Positions 25,889 to 35,077 of a DNA stretch of 64,000 bases are shown one piece after another (position 1 is the first letter of the stretch; each line of letters begins with the position of its first letter). The notes under the pieces were generated by a model. The model was not told the DNA's origin and ran no database searches. It worked only from the letters and a program-made list of their open reading frames with translations. Origin of the DNA: an uncultured Clostridia bacterium (lineage in GTDB: Bacteria; Bacillota; Clostridia; TANB77; CAG-508); NCBI GenBank assembly GCA_934133165.1, contig CAKPAW010000001.1, positions 1-64,000 on the forward strand, in the 5' to 3' direction. Position numbers and translations under genes: made by a program.

Positions 25889-27619
25889 CTAAATACTATT
25901 ATTTATCAATTCATAATACTTACCTTTTTTATCAATTAAAGTATTATGATTTCCTTGTTCTAATACTTGTCCATTTTCAATATAAATTATATTATCACAA
26001 TCTTCTACTAAATCTAATGTATGAGATATCATAATTATAGTTTTATATTTTGATAATTTTGTCATAGTTTCTTTTATCTTATTTTTACTATAATTATCTA
26101 ATGCTGATGTTGCTTCGTCAAATAAAATTATTGGCGTGTCTCTTAAAATTGCTCTTGCAATAGCTATTCTTTGTTTTTGTCCAACCGAAAAATTTGTACT
26201 ATTTTCAGTTATTACTTCATCATATTTATTTGGTAATTCTTCTATGTATGAATCTATATTAGCAAGTTTACATGCATTTATTATTTCTGTATCTGTAGCA
26301 TTTTCGTTTGCCATTAATAAATTTTCCTTTATAGTCATATTAAATAAAATTGGTTCTTGATTTACTATTGAAATTGAATTTCTAAAACTTTCTTTATTTA
26401 ATTTGTTAATTTCTGTTTCATCAAATTCTATTTTACCTTCATAATTAGTTAACTCTTTTGTTAACAATTTAAAAATTGTTGTTTTTCCTACTCCACTAGG
26501 TCCAACAATTGCATTTTGTGTATGTGGCTTTATTAAAATATTTATATTATTTAAAACATTATTTTCTGATAAATCATATTTAAATGTTAGATTTTCAATT
26601 TTAATTTTGCCTTTTATCTGATATTTATCATTTCCGAATTTTTCCATTTCGTCACTTTCAATAATATCACTAACTCTTTTCATGTTTGCTGTAAATTCAG
26701 CTATTTCAAAATCATGTTCAATTATTCTATGAAACACATCATCAATTATATTATCCATATATGTTACCAATAGCATCGCAAGTTCAGTTGAATAAACATT
26801 TAGTTGAATCATTTTTAATATATATATTAATAATAAAGATTCGACTATTGTTCTAATAGTCCATTTTGATGTATTAATAGTTTTTCCTAATAATCTTCTG
26901 TGTGTTCTTGTACTTTTTAAATTTTCAATATCATTTACAAAAATTTTACTACATGTATCTTCAAAATTTAATGCTTTAATGTCATTTATTCCTTTACTTG
27001 TTTCAGAAATTAGTTTAGTATAATCATCAGTTGATTTATACTCATCATTCAATAATCCTTTTGATTTTGTTAATTCAATTTTAAACAACCATAAACTAAT
27101 ACCACAAATTATTGTAATTCCCAATGCTAATTTATAATCAATAATAAATATTGCAATAAGCATTACAAAAGATGTAAAAATATATGCGAATTCTTGCAAC
27201 ATACTATCTATTATCTTAACCATACTACTTTCACACGATTTAATAATTGTCAGTATTTTTCCAGAACCCATATTTCTAAATCCTTTTGAAGATAATATCA
27301 TTATTTTTTTATATAATTTTTCTTGTAAATTTGCACTGATTTTTTCTCCAACAATTATACTACATTTTCTATATTGGTTATGAGAAAATGTTATTCCGAA
27401 TATTCTAAAAAAAGCACATATTATTATTAAATTAAATGCAATATCAAATTCTTTACTAACCATATTAGCCAAAAATTTAGAAAAAAATGTTTTATATAAC
27501 ATTTCTGATATTGTAAATAAAACCATAAAAACTACTGATTTAATATAAGATTTTTTATTATTTCCTGAATATTTAAATAAATTTTTTACTGCATCTATAA
27601 ATCCAAAATTGTTATTCAT
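25889..27619 (-). CDS. ABC exporter (half-transporter, membrane plus ATPase)
   Basis: The start is chosen at 27619, behind AGAGGAAA. The protein has about 576 residues: a six-helix type IV exporter domain (about 20-310), then an ATPase with G-P-S-G-V-G-K-T-T near 370, signature F-S-V-G-Q-K-Q-R near 476 and Walker B P-I-I-L-F-D-E-A-T-S. The signature has F-S-V-G in place of L-S-G-G, a variant. It has no peptidase domain, so it is not a classical bacteriocin exporter. It pairs with the MFS gene 33 bases upstream. The cargo is unknown. Confidence 0.88.
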   Translation of the reverse strand: MNNNFGFIDAVKNLFKYSGNNKKSYIKSVVFMVLFTISEMLYKTFFSKFLANMVSKEFDIAFNLIIICAFFRIFGITFSHNQYRKCSIIVGEKISANLQEKLYKKIMILSSKGFRNMGSGKILTIIKSCESSMVKIIDSMLQEFAYIFTSFVMLIAIFIIDYKLALGITIICGISLWLFKIELTKSKGLLNDEYKSTDDYTKLISETSKGINDIKALNFEDTCSKIFVNDIENLKSTRTHRRLLGKTINTSKWTIRTIVESLLLIYILKMIQLNVYSTELAMLLVTYMDNIIDDVFHRIIEHDFEIAEFTANMKRVSDIIESDEMEKFGNDKYQIKGKIKIENLTFKYDLSENNVLNNINILIKPHTQNAIVGPSGVGKTTIFKLLTKELTNYEGKIEFDETEINKLNKESFRNSISIVNQEPILFNMTIKENLLMANENATDTEIINACKLANIDSYIEELPNKYDEVITENSTNFSVGQKQRIAIARAILRDTPIILFDEATSALDNYSKNKIKETMTKLSKYKTIIMISHTLDLVEDCDNIIYIENGQVLEQGNHNTLIDKKGKYYELINNSI

Positions 27620-27651
27620 TTTATTTCCTCTTTCTACTTCCAAAATAAATT

Positions 27652-28794
27652 TTAGTACTTACTCTCCATTTTTCTTAAATATATCATATAATAAGCTATA
27701 CTTATTTGGAATATCATAAATAAAGCAGATAATCCAAACATATATCTTAATCCAATTTCATACATTATACCACAAAGAAATACTCCTATTGCCTCTCCTA
27801 AAAATCTAATTATATGGCATATATTTGAAAAACTTAATTGATATTTATTTTCTAATCTATTAATATATACAGCATCACAAATATTTTCATATGCTGTTGA
27901 AATAAATATAGACCAAGTAATTGCAATTAATGTAATCATCATATTATTTGATATAAATGCTATTACATATCCTAAAAATCTTATTCCAAATTTTATTGTT
28001 ACAGTTAAATAATCATTTTTAGGTGTTAAGTATTTTAATGCTATAATTCCAAAAACATCTGCTAGTAGTCCAATAATTAATAAGTAATTAGTCGCTACAC
28101 TATCACTAAATTGAAAATAATTGGTAAGTGTAAGCATTTTTAGTCCAAGAGCTGTTGACATTGCAATTGTTCCGATTAGTGTATAAATCAAATACAATAT
28201 TAAAAGCTTATCTTTAAAAATATATTTTGAAGAAATTTCTTTATATTCATCTATATTAGCAGAATTAGTAACTTTTATATTTAATAATACCAATAACGAA
28301 AATAGTAAAAAGATATTTGCTATAAGTAAACATGCATTATAATTTACAAGTAATCCTGCTATACTTTTACCTATAAATACTCCTCCAAGTAAAATTCCAA
28401 TATCTCTAAATAAATATTCTGTTAATCTTCTTTTACTATATATTGTTCCTGTTTTTACAATCGTTGTTATTAATGGGTAAATACTTGTGATTATTATATA
28501 TTCTGTTACAATATCTATTATTATTGATAATCTAATTAGTTCTACCGGTCCTGTCCTATTTAAAAAATATAACCAAAACATATTTACTAATTTTACTAAT
28601 AACACTATTACCAATGTATTTTTTAATCTATCTAGTTTTACGTATTTTCCTATTAAGCCAATAATTATAACACTTATAAATGTTCCTATACTTAATATAT
28701 TGCTTATATTAGTAACAGCAAAATTATTATCTTGTAGCCATAGTTGTCTAAAATTTCCCCATAGTCCAACTGATATGCTAAAAAAAGCTAACAT
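27652..28794 (-). CDS. MFS-type transporter with a possible poly-A start frameshift
   Basis: The protein has 380 residues and about 12 membrane helices (first G-L-W-G-N-F-R-Q-L-W-L-Q after helix 1), in the MFS style. The in-frame ATG at 28794 has no ribosome binding site. A better start is the ATG at 28831, behind GGAG and followed by eight A. With seven A it would read M-K-K-I-K-N-E-N-Q straight into this frame. So the gene is either out of frame by one base or controlled by slippage. It is probably coupled to the ABC exporter downstream. Confidence 0.75.
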   Translation of the reverse strand: MLAFFSISVGLWGNFRQLWLQDNNFAVTNISNILSIGTFISVIIIGLIGKYVKLDRLKNTLVIVLLVKLVNMFWLYFLNRTGPVELIRLSIIIDIVTEYIIITSIYPLITTIVKTGTIYSKRRLTEYLFRDIGILLGGVFIGKSIAGLLVNYNACLLIANIFLLFSLLVLLNIKVTNSANIDEYKEISSKYIFKDKLLILYLIYTLIGTIAMSTALGLKMLTLTNYFQFSDSVATNYLLIIGLLADVFGIIALKYLTPKNDYLTVTIKFGIRFLGYVIAFISNNMMITLIAITWSIFISTAYENICDAVYINRLENKYQLSFSNICHIIRFLGEAIGVFLCGIMYEIGLRYMFGLSALFMIFQISIAYYMIYLRKMESKY

Positions 28795-28834
28795 TATTAA
28801 TATTTGATTTTCATTTTTTATTTTTTTTCATTTG

Positions 28835-29010
28835 CTACTCCATTTCGTTTATGTAATTATATATCTCTTTCCAATTATAAAATGTTTTTATTTCGTTGTT
28901 ACTATTTCTTTCATTACTAATCATAATTGCTTCAATTCCGCAATTATATACACTTGAGCTTTTATATCTGTTAAAGTATCATCTATATCTATATCTATAC
29001 CTATTCTCAT
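28835..29010 (-). pseudogene. Remnant of a HAD-family 5'-nucleotidase
   Basis: The 5' end encodes M-R-I-G-I-D-I-D-I-D-D-T-L-T-D-I, the nucleophile motif of this family. The 3' end, in another frame, encodes A-I-M-I-S-N-E-R-N and F-Y-N-W-K-E-I-Y-N-Y-I, the typical family C-terminus. The central part of about 120 residues is missing. The intact relative is the N-terminal domain of the fusion at 31642-33075. Confidence 0.75.
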
Positions 29011-29020
29011 TTATTTACTC

Positions 29021-29523
29021 CTAATTTTTTAATTTATACTCTTTAATTAATTCCATATTTTGATTATAAATCCATATCTTTTCTACTTTAGCTACAAATG
29101 GTTCAAAAACATTATGCGTTAAATCATATAAACTTTGATTTATATTCTCATTTGTGCATAAAGTTATATGGGGCTTATATATTCTTTCTTTTCTATTTAG
29201 CTTTCTATAATCGTTCAATACATTATCAAAATCTAATTTTAACTCTAATAATCTATCTTTGTTATATGGCTCTATATATAATGTTTCTTTATCAAAATCA
29301 TTTAAGTTTTTACATTCTAATTCAAAACATTTTATATTATTTACTATACTATCTACTTTTTCTATAAATTCATTTTGGTTAGTGCAATCATATAAATCTA
29401 TTGTTATATGTGGTCTCCATTTTCTTTATCCTTTATATTGTTGTTTTTCAAGTATTTTTTTATATTTTGTATATTATTTTCTGATTCTATATCAAATCCG
29501 TATTGTAAAACATAATCGTACAT
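29021..29523 (-). pseudogene. 2H phosphoesterase (2'-5' RNA ligase-like), frameshifted
   Basis: The start at 29523 follows GGAGAG. The first 33 residues run M-Y-D-Y-V-L-Q-Y-G-F and are followed by a premature stop. Shifting frame near 29425, in an A run, gives W-R-P-H-I-T-I-D and later K-P-H-I-T-L-C, the two H-x-T motifs of the 2H family, to the stop at 29021. Enzymes of this family open 2',3'-cyclic phosphates or act on ADP-ribose derivatives. The lost base lies in a homopolymer, so a sequence error is possible. Confidence 0.75.
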
Positions 29524-29546
29524 TTTATTTTTATCTCTCCAATTTA

Positions 29547-30155
29547 CTATAAATTATCCTTTATTTCTGGAAATAAATCATATAAATTATATCCTAATAA
29601 ATTATCAAAATATTCTTTTAGTTTGTATGTTTCTTTTATATGATATTGTGTATTTGAATATGCTCCTCTTCTTAAAATTAAATCTATTAATCTTTTATCT
29701 ATTGTATATACCTTTCCTCCTGGTGGACACATCAAATCACATAGATTTATTATTCTTTCTTCTATAGAATATTTATGTTTTTTTACAAATTCTGTTATAA
29801 ATGGATCTTCATCTGGATTTTTGACTCCTCCTGCAACACAATTAATATCGTTATTTAGATATGAATGAGTTATGCATATATTATAATATTCTTCATCATA
29901 TCCTTGTTCTTTCATATAATTAAAACCATTTATTTCATGTCCATATGGTAATGCTATCATTTTTCCTATATCATGTACATAACCTAATGTTCTTGTTTTT
30001 TCAGCATCTACATTATGACCTTTTTCATTTAATGCTTCTGCGATTTTGGCTCCAGTATTTCCAACATAAATGCAATGGTCTATCCATCTATCTTCTTCAG
30101 TGTGTTTTCTTGCATTTTCTAATATATTTCTTGCTTCTTTACTTGTTAATTTCAT
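29547..30155 (-). CDS. HD-domain phosphohydrolase
   Basis: The protein has 202 residues. HD motifs seen are W-I-D-H near 24, Y-V-H-D-I-G-K near 59, I-T-H-S near 95 and L-C-D-L-M near 138. The domain hydrolyses phosphate esters, often of nucleotides, with metal ions. It is close to the uncharacterised HD proteins annotated near nucleotide kinases. It starts after AAAGGAG, 15 bases after the kinase-like gene. Confidence 0.85.
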   Translation of the reverse strand: MKLTSKEARNILENARKHTEEDRWIDHCIYVGNTGAKIAEALNEKGHNVDAEKTRTLGYVHDIGKMIALPYGHEINGFNYMKEQGYDEEYYNICITHSYLNNDINCVAGGVKNPDEDPFITEFVKKHKYSIEERIINLCDLMCPPGGKVYTIDKRLIDLILRRGAYSNTQYHIKETYKLKEYFDNLLGYNLYDLFPEIKDNL

Positions 30156-30169
30156 AATATAAACTCCTT

Positions 30170-30673
30170 TTATGTTTTAAACAAATTATTTCTAATTAAA
30201 ACATCTTCCAAATATTCCCCTTTTTTCATCCAAATAACATTATTACTTTTATTTGGATATAATCTATAATAAGCATCTTTAACACCAATTAAAAAATCAT
30301 ACTTATTACCTCTTTTTTTACATCTCTCAATTATTTCCTCTATCATATTTTCTTCTGGATAAATAACATAATAACTAATATTATTTTTTTCTAGTAAATC
30401 AATAATTTCTTTATGCATTGATATTAACACTATATCATAAATTTCTAGCTCTTTTATTATTTGATTATAATAATTGTTTGGAAATTCTTTATTTAATTTT
30501 CTTGATTTTAATCCTTTTCTTTCTTCAGGATTTATTTTTATTAATTCTTCATCTATTATGTATTTAAATGAACTAAATTCTAAATCAATTATATTGTTGT
30601 ATTTTTTTGACATTGTTGTTTTCCCTATTGCACCAAATCCCCGGCAATCAATAATCCACTCATACCATTCCAC
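30170..30673 (-). CDS. P-loop nucleoside/nucleotide kinase-like protein
   Basis: The protein has 167 residues. A Walker A motif G-F-G-A-I-G-K-T-T lies near 12, a D-I-V-L-I-S strand near 80 and an R-C-K-K-R-G lid-like stretch near 118. This resembles small phage-type adenylate kinase-like proteins. The start is uncertain: the GTG at 30673 overlaps its own ribosome binding site (AGAGGTG). The substrate is not predictable. It lies between the PHP phosphatase and HD hydrolase genes. Confidence 0.7.
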   Translation of the reverse strand: MEWYEWIIDCRGFGAIGKTTMSKKYNNIIDLEFSSFKYIIDEELIKINPEERKGLKSRKLNKEFPNNYYNQIIKELEIYDIVLISMHKEIIDLLEKNNISYYVIYPEENMIEEIIERCKKRGNKYDFLIGVKDAYYRLYPNKSNNVIWMKKGEYLEDVLIRNNLFKT

Positions 30674-30682
30674 CTCTAATTT

Positions 30683-31477
30683 TTAATTACAAAAATGTAA
30701 TTTATCTATAATTTCTTGTCCTATATACTTATTTGCAACTTCTATAGCTTTTTCATAATTCATAATTTGATATTCAAAGTGAGCATCTACTCCATATATT
30801 ACCTTTAAATTTTTATATTCTGAAGCTATTTTCCAAAATTCTTTGCAAGGATATACAATATTTTCTCTTTTTCCTATTATAAATTCATTAGGATGAGACA
30901 AATTAATTTCTATTGGTATCCCATATTTTTCTGCTGCAGAACAAATTATATGTGCAACTTTTTCATCTACTTCTGTATAATTATCTCTACTTAGCATATA
31001 TACATCAGGATGTGCTATTATATCTGGTATGTTTTTTTCAATTGCTATTTTTATATATTTTGCATATTTTAAAGCGTCTTCATCAGTAAACTTTTGTCTT
31101 CTCAAAAATTTTATATCATTATTTTCATCATATATAAAATGCTGTCCTAGAATTATCTTATCCGTTTCACTTTTTAATTCCAAAAGATTTTGTTCTTGTC
31201 CAGGAAGATATTCAACTTCAAAGCCTGTTTCAATTTCGATTGCATCTTTATATTTTTCTTTTAATAATTTTATACTATTTAAATATTCATCTTTCTCACT
31301 ATATTTCATTCTCATATTTTTTCTATAATCTATTTCTTCTTTTTCAGGGCAATGGTCTGTAAATGCTATTTTTGTAAAACCCTTTTTTATAAATAGTTTT
31401 ACAAAATCTTCATCTGTCATATTGTTATCAGCATGTCCGCATCTTTTAGTATGAGTATGATAATTAAACTTTTGCAT
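30683..31477 (-). CDS. PHP-domain phosphatase (histidinol-phosphatase HisK-like)
   Basis: The protein has 264 residues with all PHP metal motifs: H-T-H-T-K-R-C-G-H-A at 7-16, F-T-D-H-C-P near 39, G-F-E-V-E-Y near 88, G-Q-H-F-I near 112, A-H-P-D-V near 160 and V-D-A-H near 234. The family includes histidinol-phosphatase, but no his genes are near and all neighbours act on nucleotides. Here it may remove phosphate from a nucleoside or sugar phosphate. The start follows AGAGGA. Confidence 0.85.
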   Translation of the reverse strand: MQKFNYHTHTKRCGHADNNMTDEDFVKLFIKKGFTKIAFTDHCPEKEEIDYRKNMRMKYSEKDEYLNSIKLLKEKYKDAIEIETGFEVEYLPGQEQNLLELKSETDKIILGQHFIYDENNDIKFLRRQKFTDEDALKYAKYIKIAIEKNIPDIIAHPDVYMLSRDNYTEVDEKVAHIICSAAEKYGIPIEINLSHPNEFIIGKRENIVYPCKEFWKIASEYKNLKVIYGVDAHFEYQIMNYEKAIEVANKYIGQEIIDKLHFCN

Positions 31478-31652
31478 ATTTAATCCTCTTTCTATAATTT
31501 CTTTTCATATATAAATGTTTTTTACTTTCTTGTAAAACATCAAATAAATATATCCAAGCACAAATATAATTGTCTACTACTGCTTCTTTTTTTCCTAAAT
31601 TTCATTCTTTACTTAATAGTTTTACAGCCTGTTTCATTTCATTATACTTCAT
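31464..31652 (-). pseudogene. Small unknown protein interrupted by TGA
   Basis: The frame from ATG at 31652 gives M-K-Y-N-E-M-K-Q-A-V-K-L-L-S-K-E, then TGA (31602-31604), then a coherent N-L-G-K-K-E-A-V-V-D-N-Y-I-C-A-W to TAA at 31464, 63 codons in all. TGG to TGA is the simplest explanation. It overlaps the start of the PHP gene by 14 bases. No family is recognised. Confidence 0.5.
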
Positions 31653-33075
31653 TTCTTGCTCCTAATTTATTAAATAAATCTTCATATATTTTATCTCTAT
31701 TCAATTTTGTTACAAAAGTTACATTATGCTTATTTTGAGTTATTTCATAAGAAGTATCCTCTTTTATATTTGGAGAACTTATTTCTTTAGTTTCAAACCA
31801 ATTTTTATTTATCATATATGCAATAACTGAAATATCCCAAATAACTCTTGATTCTTGAGTCCCATGGTATCCATCATTATAAAATCTTTTTATTAAGTAA
31901 TCACATAATTCTGATTTATTACCTAAACTTTCTTTTAAAGTATTAATATCGATTCCTAAATTAGATACTATATCCTTGCAAGGTAGTATAGTTAATTTAA
32001 CTTGTGATTCTAATACAATTTTAACTGCATCTACATCTTGTCTAAAATTATATTCTAAATTGTCTTTGTATCTTACTTCATTTCCACCTAGCCATATAAC
32101 TTCTATTTTATCTATTATTTTAGGTTCTTTTTTTATTGCTAATGCAATGTTAGTAATTGCACCAATTCCTAATATATATGTTTTATCATTTTTTAAAGCA
32201 ATTTCTATTATTTTATTAACTGCATCATTATTTTCGTTATATCCATTTCGAATATAGTCCATCGAGCACTTAAATACTTTATTTGATGTATCAAAATCAA
32301 GCCACTTACATATTTTAAGTATTTCTTTATAGCTTAATTCTTGTCCTTCTGGAACAGATACATTTCTTGTATTATGAGAATATGGTGCAACTGTTATTGC
32401 TTCTATATTAAATTTATCTTGTGATTTTATTAAATAAGATAACGCAAATTGGTCATCACATTCGTTATATGTATCAGTGTCTAATATCACATTTATTTTA
32501 TTATTAGATATAATATCATATATTTCTTTCCATGAACATACTCGTTTAAATTCATTAGTATCTCTATTATACGGTGTATCCATAATAAATGCTCTAATAC
32601 CATGTTTTTTTATATCTGTACACATTCTTTTTGAATCATCAATCATAATATCTACATTATTTTCTAGACATATTTCTGTTTTAGAATGAGAATTATAAGC
32701 ATCAACTAAAAATAATTTATCATAAGTAATATCATATTTTTCTAGCCAATTCTTTGTCATATTATATGGATCTGTATATTCTCCATTATCTCTTCCACTA
32801 ATTATATAAATAGTATGTCTATCTTGTTTTAACTTTTTTATGTATTTACTTGCACCTTCAATTGCTTTTAAATTAATTGCAATTTTTTCTATATTATTTT
32901 TATAAAAAATTTTTTCTTCTTCATCTGTCCAATCAAACATTCCATTTCTTATATATGGCGCATTATTATTTATGATTCCTGTGTTTCTTAATTCTTTATC
33001 ATGTTCAATATATGCTTTTAGCAGTTCTTCATTAAAATTTGATATTACATTATCTATATCGATTCCTATTTTCAT
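31642..33075 (-). CDS. Fusion of HAD 5'-nucleotidase and nucleoside hydrolase
   Basis: The protein has 477 residues. The N-terminal domain (1-190) is a HAD nucleotidase of the deoxyribonucleotidase type: M-K-I-G-I-D-I-D-N-V, an I-I-S-G-R loop near 93 and D-I-M-I-D-D near 136. The C-terminal domain (about 195-477) is an inosine-uridine nucleoside hydrolase: D-T-D near 200 with a calcium-site C-D-D-Q-F-A, G-I-G-A-I-T-N near 300 and a final V-I-W-D. Together the two would turn a (deoxy)nucleotide into free base and sugar in one polypeptide. I know of no such described fusion. Confidence 0.85.
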   Translation of the reverse strand: MKIGIDIDNVISNFNEELLKAYIEHDKELRNTGIINNNAPYIRNGMFDWTDEEEKIFYKNNIEKIAINLKAIEGASKYIKKLKQDRHTIYIISGRDNGEYTDPYNMTKNWLEKYDITYDKLFLVDAYNSHSKTEICLENNVDIMIDDSKRMCTDIKKHGIRAFIMDTPYNRDTNEFKRVCSWKEIYDIISNNKINVILDTDTYNECDDQFALSYLIKSQDKFNIEAITVAPYSHNTRNVSVPEGQELSYKEILKICKWLDFDTSNKVFKCSMDYIRNGYNENNDAVNKIIEIALKNDKTYILGIGAITNIALAIKKEPKIIDKIEVIWLGGNEVRYKDNLEYNFRQDVDAVKIVLESQVKLTILPCKDIVSNLGIDINTLKESLGNKSELCDYLIKRFYNDGYHGTQESRVIWDISVIAYMINKNWFETKEISSPNIKEDTSYEITQNKHNVTFVTKLNRDKIYEDLFNKLGARNEV

Positions 33076-33088
33076 TTTATTTTGCTCC

Positions 33089-33601
33089 TTATTTCATCTG
33101 TTCATTTTTATATATTTTCTTTATATCATTTTTATATACAGCTATTATTCCAGTAATTAATAATATTAAATCTCCTAATACCATAAACCAACTATGATAA
33201 TAAATATAATATGAACCATATAATATCCCTGTTGTTATACCTGATATTCTGACTAATTTCATATTGGATTGCCATAAACAATATGCTCTAATCATCGAAC
33301 CTATTGTTGGTAATAATGAAATTATTCCATTCCAAGTAAATATACAATTAATTGCTATTAGTGATTCAAATAGTATTAATATCAAAAGATATATTTTTTT
33401 ACTAAATTTATCTTTGTTTATAAATAAGCATGTCCTTATAAAATTTATTATACTTAATACTGCACCTGTAAATGCAGATATAATAAAATCATAGATTGCT
33501 TCACATATACAATTTAAAGATTGTACTACTAAAGATTTTTTTCTATCTTTTATACAGATGCTTACAATTACTGCTATAAATGCTAATACACTAAATATCA
33601 T
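33089..33601 (-). CDS. YgjV-family inner membrane protein
   Basis: The protein has 170 residues with five or six membrane helices. The pattern D-R-K-K-S-L-V-V-Q, F-T-G-A-V-L-S-I-I-N, F-T-W-N-G-I-I-S-L-L-P-T-I-G-S and a late Y-Y-H-S-W matches the YgjV group. Function is not established; the fold recalls small vitamin or nucleoside carriers. It lies between the fusion hydrolase and the histidine phosphatase, in the same transcript. Confidence 0.75.
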   Translation of the reverse strand: MIFSVLAFIAVIVSICIKDRKKSLVVQSLNCICEAIYDFIISAFTGAVLSIINFIRTCLFINKDKFSKKIYLLILILFESLIAINCIFTWNGIISLLPTIGSMIRAYCLWQSNMKLVRISGITTGILYGSYYIYYHSWFMVLGDLILLITGIIAVYKNDIKKIYKNEQMK

Positions 33602-33603
33602 TT

Positions 33604-34146
33604 TTATTTCTCCATTATTTCGTATTCTCTAATTTCGCAATTTTTTAAATTTTCTGGTGGTAAATCTCCATTTTCATCAATGCCATAGAAATATCTTTCA
33701 ATGGCTCTTGCTGTTCCACTATGCGTAACTAATAAAATATTTTTTCCTTTATATTTATTTTTGATTTCATCTATTAAATCATTAATTCTATTACATAAAT
33801 CTACTACAGGCTCTATATTTCTTATTGTTTTATTCATATGGTAATTATATATATCATCTTCTTCAGTAATGCAACTTTCTCCTTCAAAATTGCCAAGTCC
33901 TCGTTCTATTAATTCACTTTTATATATAATATTTATATTTTTATCTGTATTCAAAATTTTTGCTGTTTCTTTTGCTCTTTTTAATGGAGAACACATAATT
34001 AAATCTATTTTTAAACTATTGAACTCATCTTTTGCTTTTCTTGCTTCATTTATTCCTTTATCATTAAGTTCAATATCCTTTTGTCCTTGTATTATTCCTT
34101 TTAAATTCCAGTTAGTTTGTCCATGTCTAATTACATATAATTTCAT
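33604..34146 (-). CDS. Histidine phosphatase (phosphoglycerate mutase family)
   Basis: The start is the ATG at 34146, behind GAGAGG and overlapping the cutA stop (TAATG). The protein has about 180 residues. It has catalytic R-H-G-Q-T-N-W-N at 6-13, S-P-L-K-R-A near 56, the acid in E-R-G-L-G near 80 and V-T-H-S-G near 143. Family members are broad phosphatases, including alpha-ribazole phosphatase (CobC). With these neighbours, a nucleoside or sugar phosphate is a likely substrate. Confidence 0.9.
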   Translation of the reverse strand: MKLYVIRHGQTNWNLKGIIQGQKDIELNDKGINEARKAKDEFNSLKIDLIMCSPLKRAKETAKILNTDKNINIIYKSELIERGLGNFEGESCITEEDDIYNYHMNKTIRNIEPVVDLCNRINDLIDEIKNKYKGKNILLVTHSGTARAIERYFYGIDENGDLPPENLKNCEIREYEIMEK

Positions 34147-34460
34147 TATTTTGTTTCCTCTCCTATCCAATCTAAATATCCTTTATATCCATCTACAATG
34201 TCATAGGCAATTAATTGTGGAGTTTCATAACTATGATTATCTAATATAACTTTTTCAATTTCCTTAAATAATTCTTTTTTAGATTTCATTTGTAGTAATA
34301 ATTCTTCAGTATGTTCAATTTTACCTTTCCAATGATAAGAACTCGTTATATTACTTAATTGGCAACAACTAACTAATCTTTTTTCTAATAATAATTCAAT
34401 TATCTTATTTGCTTCTTCTTTATTATCAAATGTTGTAGTTATCATTATATATTTATCCAT
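34146..34460 (-). CDS. cutA: CutA-family divalent-cation tolerance protein
   Basis: About 104 residues from the ATG at 34460, after GGAGG (ATG at 34463 is equally possible). CutA features are T-T-F-D-N-K-E-E-A near 7, L-V-S-C-C-Q-L near 28, Y-H-W-K-G-K-I near 43 and Y-E-T-P-Q-L near 78. It is a trimeric PII-like fold, historically tied to copper tolerance, with role unclear. It is the first gene of the nucleotide-handling transcript, behind a promoter-like TTGTAA-17-TAATAT near 34515-34545. Confidence 0.9.
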   Translation of the reverse strand: MDKYIMITTTFDNKEEANKIIELLLEKRLVSCCQLSNITSSYHWKGKIEHTEELLLQMKSKKELFKEIEKVILDNHSYETPQLIAYDIVDGYKGYLDWIGEETK

Positions 34461-34620
34461 CATATCCTCCATAATATTATTTTTATATCTACCTCTTAAT
34501 ATTCTATACCTCTTAATTTTGTTTTATATTATCATGAAAGTAAAATTATTACAATAAATACACTAAAAAAAGCACATACTAAATCTTGTCGATTCAATAC
34601 ATGTTTTTTTAATATTATTG

Positions 34621-34800
34621 TTACTTTAAACTAGCAATTAATTCATCATAATCATCAGCTATAGGCATTCTAATTAATCTTTTATATTCGATTGATTCTC
34701 CTTCTGTCCGATTCTCCTTAAAGGTATCATAAAAAGAATTAACTCTACCTCATACATCAATAATTGCCTACTGTTCTGGCGTTATAAGTGTTTGTTTCAT
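34621..34800 (-). pseudogene. Small unknown protein with two in-frame stops
   Basis: The frame from ATG at 34800 is open for 60 codons except for TAG at codon 11 and TGA at codon 17. Around them the sequence is coherent (M-K-Q-T-L-I-T-P-E-Q; G-R-V-N-S-F-Y-D-T-F-K-E-N). A Gln and a Trp would fit the two stops. A terminator hairpin (about 34565-34605) follows. The ribosome binding site normally given by the junction linker is missing here. Confidence 0.5.
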
Positions 34801-34808
34801 AACAATAT

Positions 34809-34830
34809 AACTAATTAGTTTTTGAGTTAC
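34809..34830 (-). repeat. Gene-junction linker, copy 5 (no ribosome binding site)
   Basis: GTAACTCAAAAACTAATTAG with the palindrome AACTAATTAGTT kept and the GGAGG lost. It gives the stop of the gene at 34811-35077 (ending N-S-K-T-N). It lies more than 9 kb from the other copies, at the opposite end of the element. Confidence 0.8.
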
Positions 34831-35077
34831 TTGCATTTATAAAACTTTTATGAGACATTATTTTATCATTTTCATATAATATTAAAATATCTTCCATAGA
34901 ATTACTATTTTCACTTCTTCCTCTTAACCATGCCGCCATACTATAATTAATTCTATCTATTAACTCTTTTTTTCTTTTCTCTATATAATAATTAATATCA
35001 TTACAATTCTTTAGTACAAAAGAGAGTTCTTTGCTTGCTGATACAGGAAATAGTTTTATTGTTTTTATGTTCTTCAT
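34811..35077 (-). CDS. Unknown protein of the lysS island
   Basis: The protein has 88 residues and is charged: M-K-N-I-K-T-I-K-L-F-P-V at the start, a Lys/Arg/Glu helix near 33-45 and M-A-A-W-L-R-G-R near 47. The C-terminus N-S-K-T-N is encoded by the junction linker. Its ATG overlaps the TGA of the upstream open frame (ATGA), suggesting translational coupling. No family is recognised. Confidence 0.5.
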   Translation of the reverse strand: MKNIKTIKLFPVSASKELSFVLKNCNDINYYIEKRKKELIDRINYSMAAWLRGRSENSNSMEDILILYENDKIMSHKSFINASNSKTN

